This document shows, piece by piece, positions 7,629 to 9,882 of a stretch of 9,882 nt of DNA. Both the position numbers and the translations under genes were made by a program. The first letter of the stretch is position 1. Each line of letters begins with the position of its first letter. The notes beneath the pieces were generated by a model. The model searched no databases. It was not told the origin of the DNA and saw only the letters and a program-made list of their open reading frames with translations. This DNA is from Calditrichota bacterium (GTDB lineage: Bacteria; Zhuqueibacterota; Zhuqueibacteria; Residuimicrobiales; Krinioviventaceae). The stretch lies in contig RPQV01000082.1 in the NCBI GenBank assembly GCA_003818595.1, positions 1 through 9,882 of the forward strand. The letters run 5' to 3'.

Positions 7629-9882
7629 TTAATTCTGTGTTCTAATAATTGAAATTAATTCCTCCACATAATTCTGAGCAAGTCTATTAATAGTCTTTGC
7701 TTTAAAAACATTTTGACTGAAGAGCCAACGAACGTGCATCTGTCTGCCGCTCACTGAAGCGACCACATGAATCAACGCTCCTTTGTTTTCCGCCGGTGCT
7801 TGTTCATTGAGTATGCGTTCAGCAGCCATTTCAAACGGCAAATTCGGCTGTGCGTCGAATTGATCGAATTGTCCAAGATAATTGAAATTCAATGCCGGAT
7901 CAGGAGACATTCGCAGCGCATTACACCGATCATCATGTCGCAAATATTTGAGCACACCAAAACCAATGCCGTGATGCGGCACTCGGTTCAATTGCTCGCT
8001 CACCTCGCGAATTTGATCGGCAATATTCCGGCTTTTCAATGCGAGCTTGAGATGCATGATGCTGGTGAACCAGCCAATCGTACGCGATAGATTGACATCC
8101 GCAACAATGTCCTCACGTCCATGTCCTTCCATTTCCAACCGCAACTTTCGTTTCCCGGTCCATTCCGAGATCACTCTCAACAAGGCGGTGATCAAGATAT
8201 CATTGATTTGACTGCCAAATGCTTTGGGCAGTTCATGCAGCAGTATATTTGTATGCTCATGAGAGAGCGATAAAGTGACATGCTCCACACTGCCATAACT
8301 ATTTATACCCTCGGCAAAATCGACCGGCAAAATTGCCTCATCGTCCTCAACCTCTGCTTGTTCAAGCCAGAAAGGAATCTCCGATTCAAGCTCAGGCGAA
8401 TTTGCCAAAGTCTGCAGCTTTTCAGCCCAGGTCTTGTAGCTGGTGGAACGAAAGCCTTCCTCGAGCTGGTTCTGGAGAAGCTGAGTATAGATATTGGCAA
8501 AATCCTCCATGATAAAGCGCCAGGAAACCCCGTCCGCGATCAAATGATGTAGAACGATGAGAAGGCGCGAATCTCCGTTGCCGAGCTTAAAGTATATCGT
8601 CCGAATCAGCGGCGGGACGGAGAGATCGAATGACTCTTGAACTTGAGCCGCTTTTTCCTCAATCGCGGCTTTTTGGCGGCGTTTTGGTATATTTGAAAAA
8701 TCAACAACCTCAAAGGGAATGTGCTCCAGTGACTCGATGAATTCCTGCTGCCAATCGCCATCCTGATAGACAAATCGCAAGCGGAAAGCATCGTGCCGTT
8801 CGAGCAGGCGGTTTATTGTTTCCTTTAAAAGTGATGCTTCCAACTCTTTTTCGAGCTTTAACATCAGGGACATATTAAACTGCTGCGGCGTCAGCCGATG
8901 ATGTTCAAAGAACCAATGCTGAATGGGCGTCAATGGCGCAGATCCGACGGCTTTCTGCTCATGATCATTATCATCTCCGAGCGGTTCTGCCATCTCGGCG
9001 AGTTCTTTCAGGTTCGTGGTTTGAAACATCATGCGCGGAGTAATTTTGAGACCTGCCCGCGCGGCACGGGAAATGATCTGAATCGTCAAGATAGAATCGC
9101 CGCCCAATTCGAAAAAGTTATCGAAAATGCCCACTTGATCCACCAAGAGCACGGATCTCCAAATATCCGCCAACAACATTTCATTTTCAGAAGATGGCGC
9201 GACAAACTCCTGCAGCAAATCCGGCCGCGCAGAATCGGGCAACGGCAATAGTCGACGATCGATCTTACCGTGGCTGGTCAAGGGAAAAGAAATCAGTCGA
9301 ACAAAGTGAGCGGGGATCATATATTCCGGCAATTTTGTTTTGAGCAAGGCGCGCAAATCATTGATGGAAATTTGAGCAGATTCATCCGGAACGATATAAT
9401 AAGCCACAAGTCGGGGATCGCCCGGTTGATCTTCCCGCAGGAGAACGAGGGTCTCTTTGATGTCCGGGTGTTCGCCCAGCACTGACTCTATTTCTCCCAG
9501 TTCGACTCGAAAGCCGCGTATTTGGACTTGATGATCGACACGGCCGAGGTATTCAATGTCTCCATTCGGTAAGAAACGCGCCAAATCACCGCTGCGATAT
9601 AATCGACGACTCGCTTCAGAGCTGAAAGGATCCGGAATAAATTTCTGCGCCGTCAATTCGGGGCGATTCAAATAGCCGCGAGCCACACCCGCACCCCCGA
9701 CATATAATTCTCCGGCGACGCCGATCGGCGTCGGTTCCAGGTATGCATCGAGGATGTAGACCTGCAAATCGGGAATCGGCCCACCAATCATACTTCCTGG
9801 AGCGGAGTCAATGTCAACCTTCTCCAGGGGACGATAGGTGACATGGACGGTTGTTTCGGTGATCCCGTACATATTGATCAGG
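7629..9882 (-). CDS. Nonribosomal peptide synthetase, C-terminal A-T-E module part (5' end beyond right edge)
   Basis: The frame is open at the right edge; 751 codons are visible. Counting from the Met at base 9872, the A-domain remainder spans 1-205, beginning inside motif A5 (INMYGITETTVH). Then come A6 (GELYVGGAGVARGYL, 54-68), A7 (YRSGDL, 92), A8 (GRVDHQVQIRGFRVELGEIE, 110-129), A9 (LPEYMIP, 181) and A10 (HGKIDR, Lys203). The thiolation domain has FFELGGDSIL with phosphopantetheine Ser260; LGGDS is the form usual before epimerization domains. The rest (313-747) is an epimerization domain: PIQHWF (316), HHLIADGVSW (catalytic His443), EGHGRE (582-587), RTIGWFTS (597-604) and FNYLGQF (663-669). 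The protein stops after the E domain with no thioesterase, so the chain must pass to another synthetase or be released by other means. Visible specificity residues match threonine. The Met at base 9872 lies inside A5 and is not the true start. Confidence 0.96.
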   Translation of the reverse strand, partial: LINMYGITETTVHVTYRPLEKVDIDSAPGSMIGGPIPDLQVYILDAYLEPTPIGVAGELYVGGAGVARGYLNRPELTAQKFIPDPFSSEASRRLYRSGDLARFLPNGDIEYLGRVDHQVQIRGFRVELGEIESVLGEHPDIKETLVLLREDQPGDPRLVAYYIVPDESAQISINDLRALLKTKLPEYMIPAHFVRLISFPLTSHGKIDRRLLPLPDSARPDLLQEFVAPSSENEMLLADIWRSVLLVDQVGIFDNFFELGGDSILTIQIISRAARAGLKITPRMMFQTTNLKELAEMAEPLGDDNDHEQKAVGSAPLTPIQHWFFEHHRLTPQQFNMSLMLKLEKELEASLLKETINRLLERHDAFRLRFVYQDGDWQQEFIESLEHIPFEVVDFSNIPKRRQKAAIEEKAAQVQESFDLSVPPLIRTIYFKLGNGDSRLLIVLHHLIADGVSWRFIMEDFANIYTQLLQNQLEEGFRSTSYKTWAEKLQTLANSPELESEIPFWLEQAEVEDDEAILPVDFAEGINSYGSVEHVTLSLSHEHTNILLHELPKAFGSQINDILITALLRVISEWTGKRKLRLEMEGHGREDIVADVNLSRTIGWFTSIMHLKLALKSRNIADQIREVSEQLNRVPHHGIGFGVLKYLRHDDRCNALRMSPDPALNFNYLGQFDQFDAQPNLPFEMAAERILNEQAPAENKGALIHVVASVSGRQMHVRWLFSQNVFKAKTINRLAQNYVEELISIIRTQN

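Noticed and set aside
7629..8940. Reading the C-terminal NRPS domain as an ordinary condensation domain
   Set aside because: HHLIADGVSW, EGHGRE, RTIGWFTS and FNYLGQF are epimerization-domain motifs, and the preceding LGGDS thiolation core agrees with that.
9870..9872. ATG as the start of the NRPS gene
   Set aside because: This Met is inside the A5 core motif (INMYG), and the frame continues open to the edge with Leu-Ile-Asn before it. The true start is outside the window.

Overview
The window carries six genes, all on the minus strand, so transcription runs from high to low coordinates. The organism looks like a member of the Fibrobacterota-Chlorobiota-Bacteroidota (FCB) group in the broad sense, for example Calditrichota, KSB1 or Ignavibacteria-like lineages. 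The main reason is the large secreted protein at 363-4259. It ends in a type IX secretion (Por) sorting domain with the NAYPNPFNPTTTIQY opening that is common in those lineages. A second exported protein with FG-GAP/VCBS calcium-loop repeats lies beside it. The phylum is an inference; no rRNA or other phylogenetic marker is present.

Right part (about 4796-9882): the 3' end of a nonribosomal peptide biosynthesis operon. In transcription order it holds (i) the C-terminal part of an NRPS, with the second half of an adenylation domain, a thiolation domain and a terminal epimerization domain, and no thioesterase; (ii) a PAPS-dependent-type sulfotransferase; (iii) an MFS exporter of the DHA3 drug-efflux type; (iv) an MbtH-family NRPS chaperone. 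The gaps of 61, 84 and 75 bp and the shared strand suggest one transcript, which probably ends at an AT-rich hairpin just after the MbtH gene. The visible adenylation-domain specificity residues (Met, Val, His, plus the invariant Lys) match the last four positions of the classical threonine code, so this module probably loads L-Thr and epimerizes it. A working model is a D-Thr/D-allo-Thr-containing peptide that is sulfated and exported. The rest of the assembly line lies beyond the right edge or elsewhere in the genome.

Middle (4260-4795): a 536-bp AT-rich gap without a credible gene. It separates the NRPS operon from the secreted-protein gene and should contain that gene's promoter. It also holds six copies of the pentamer TGCAA in one orientation.

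Left part (1-4259): a 1298-residue exported protein with a signal peptide, a helical segment, four PPC-type repeats, a PKD-like segment, two similar discoidin/F5-8C-like modules around an invasin-like Ig domain, and the T9SS sorting domain. A strong intrinsic terminator (308-342) follows it. Next comes the 5' end of the FG-GAP protein gene, which runs off the left edge. These two surface or secreted proteins have no evident functional link to the NRPS operon.
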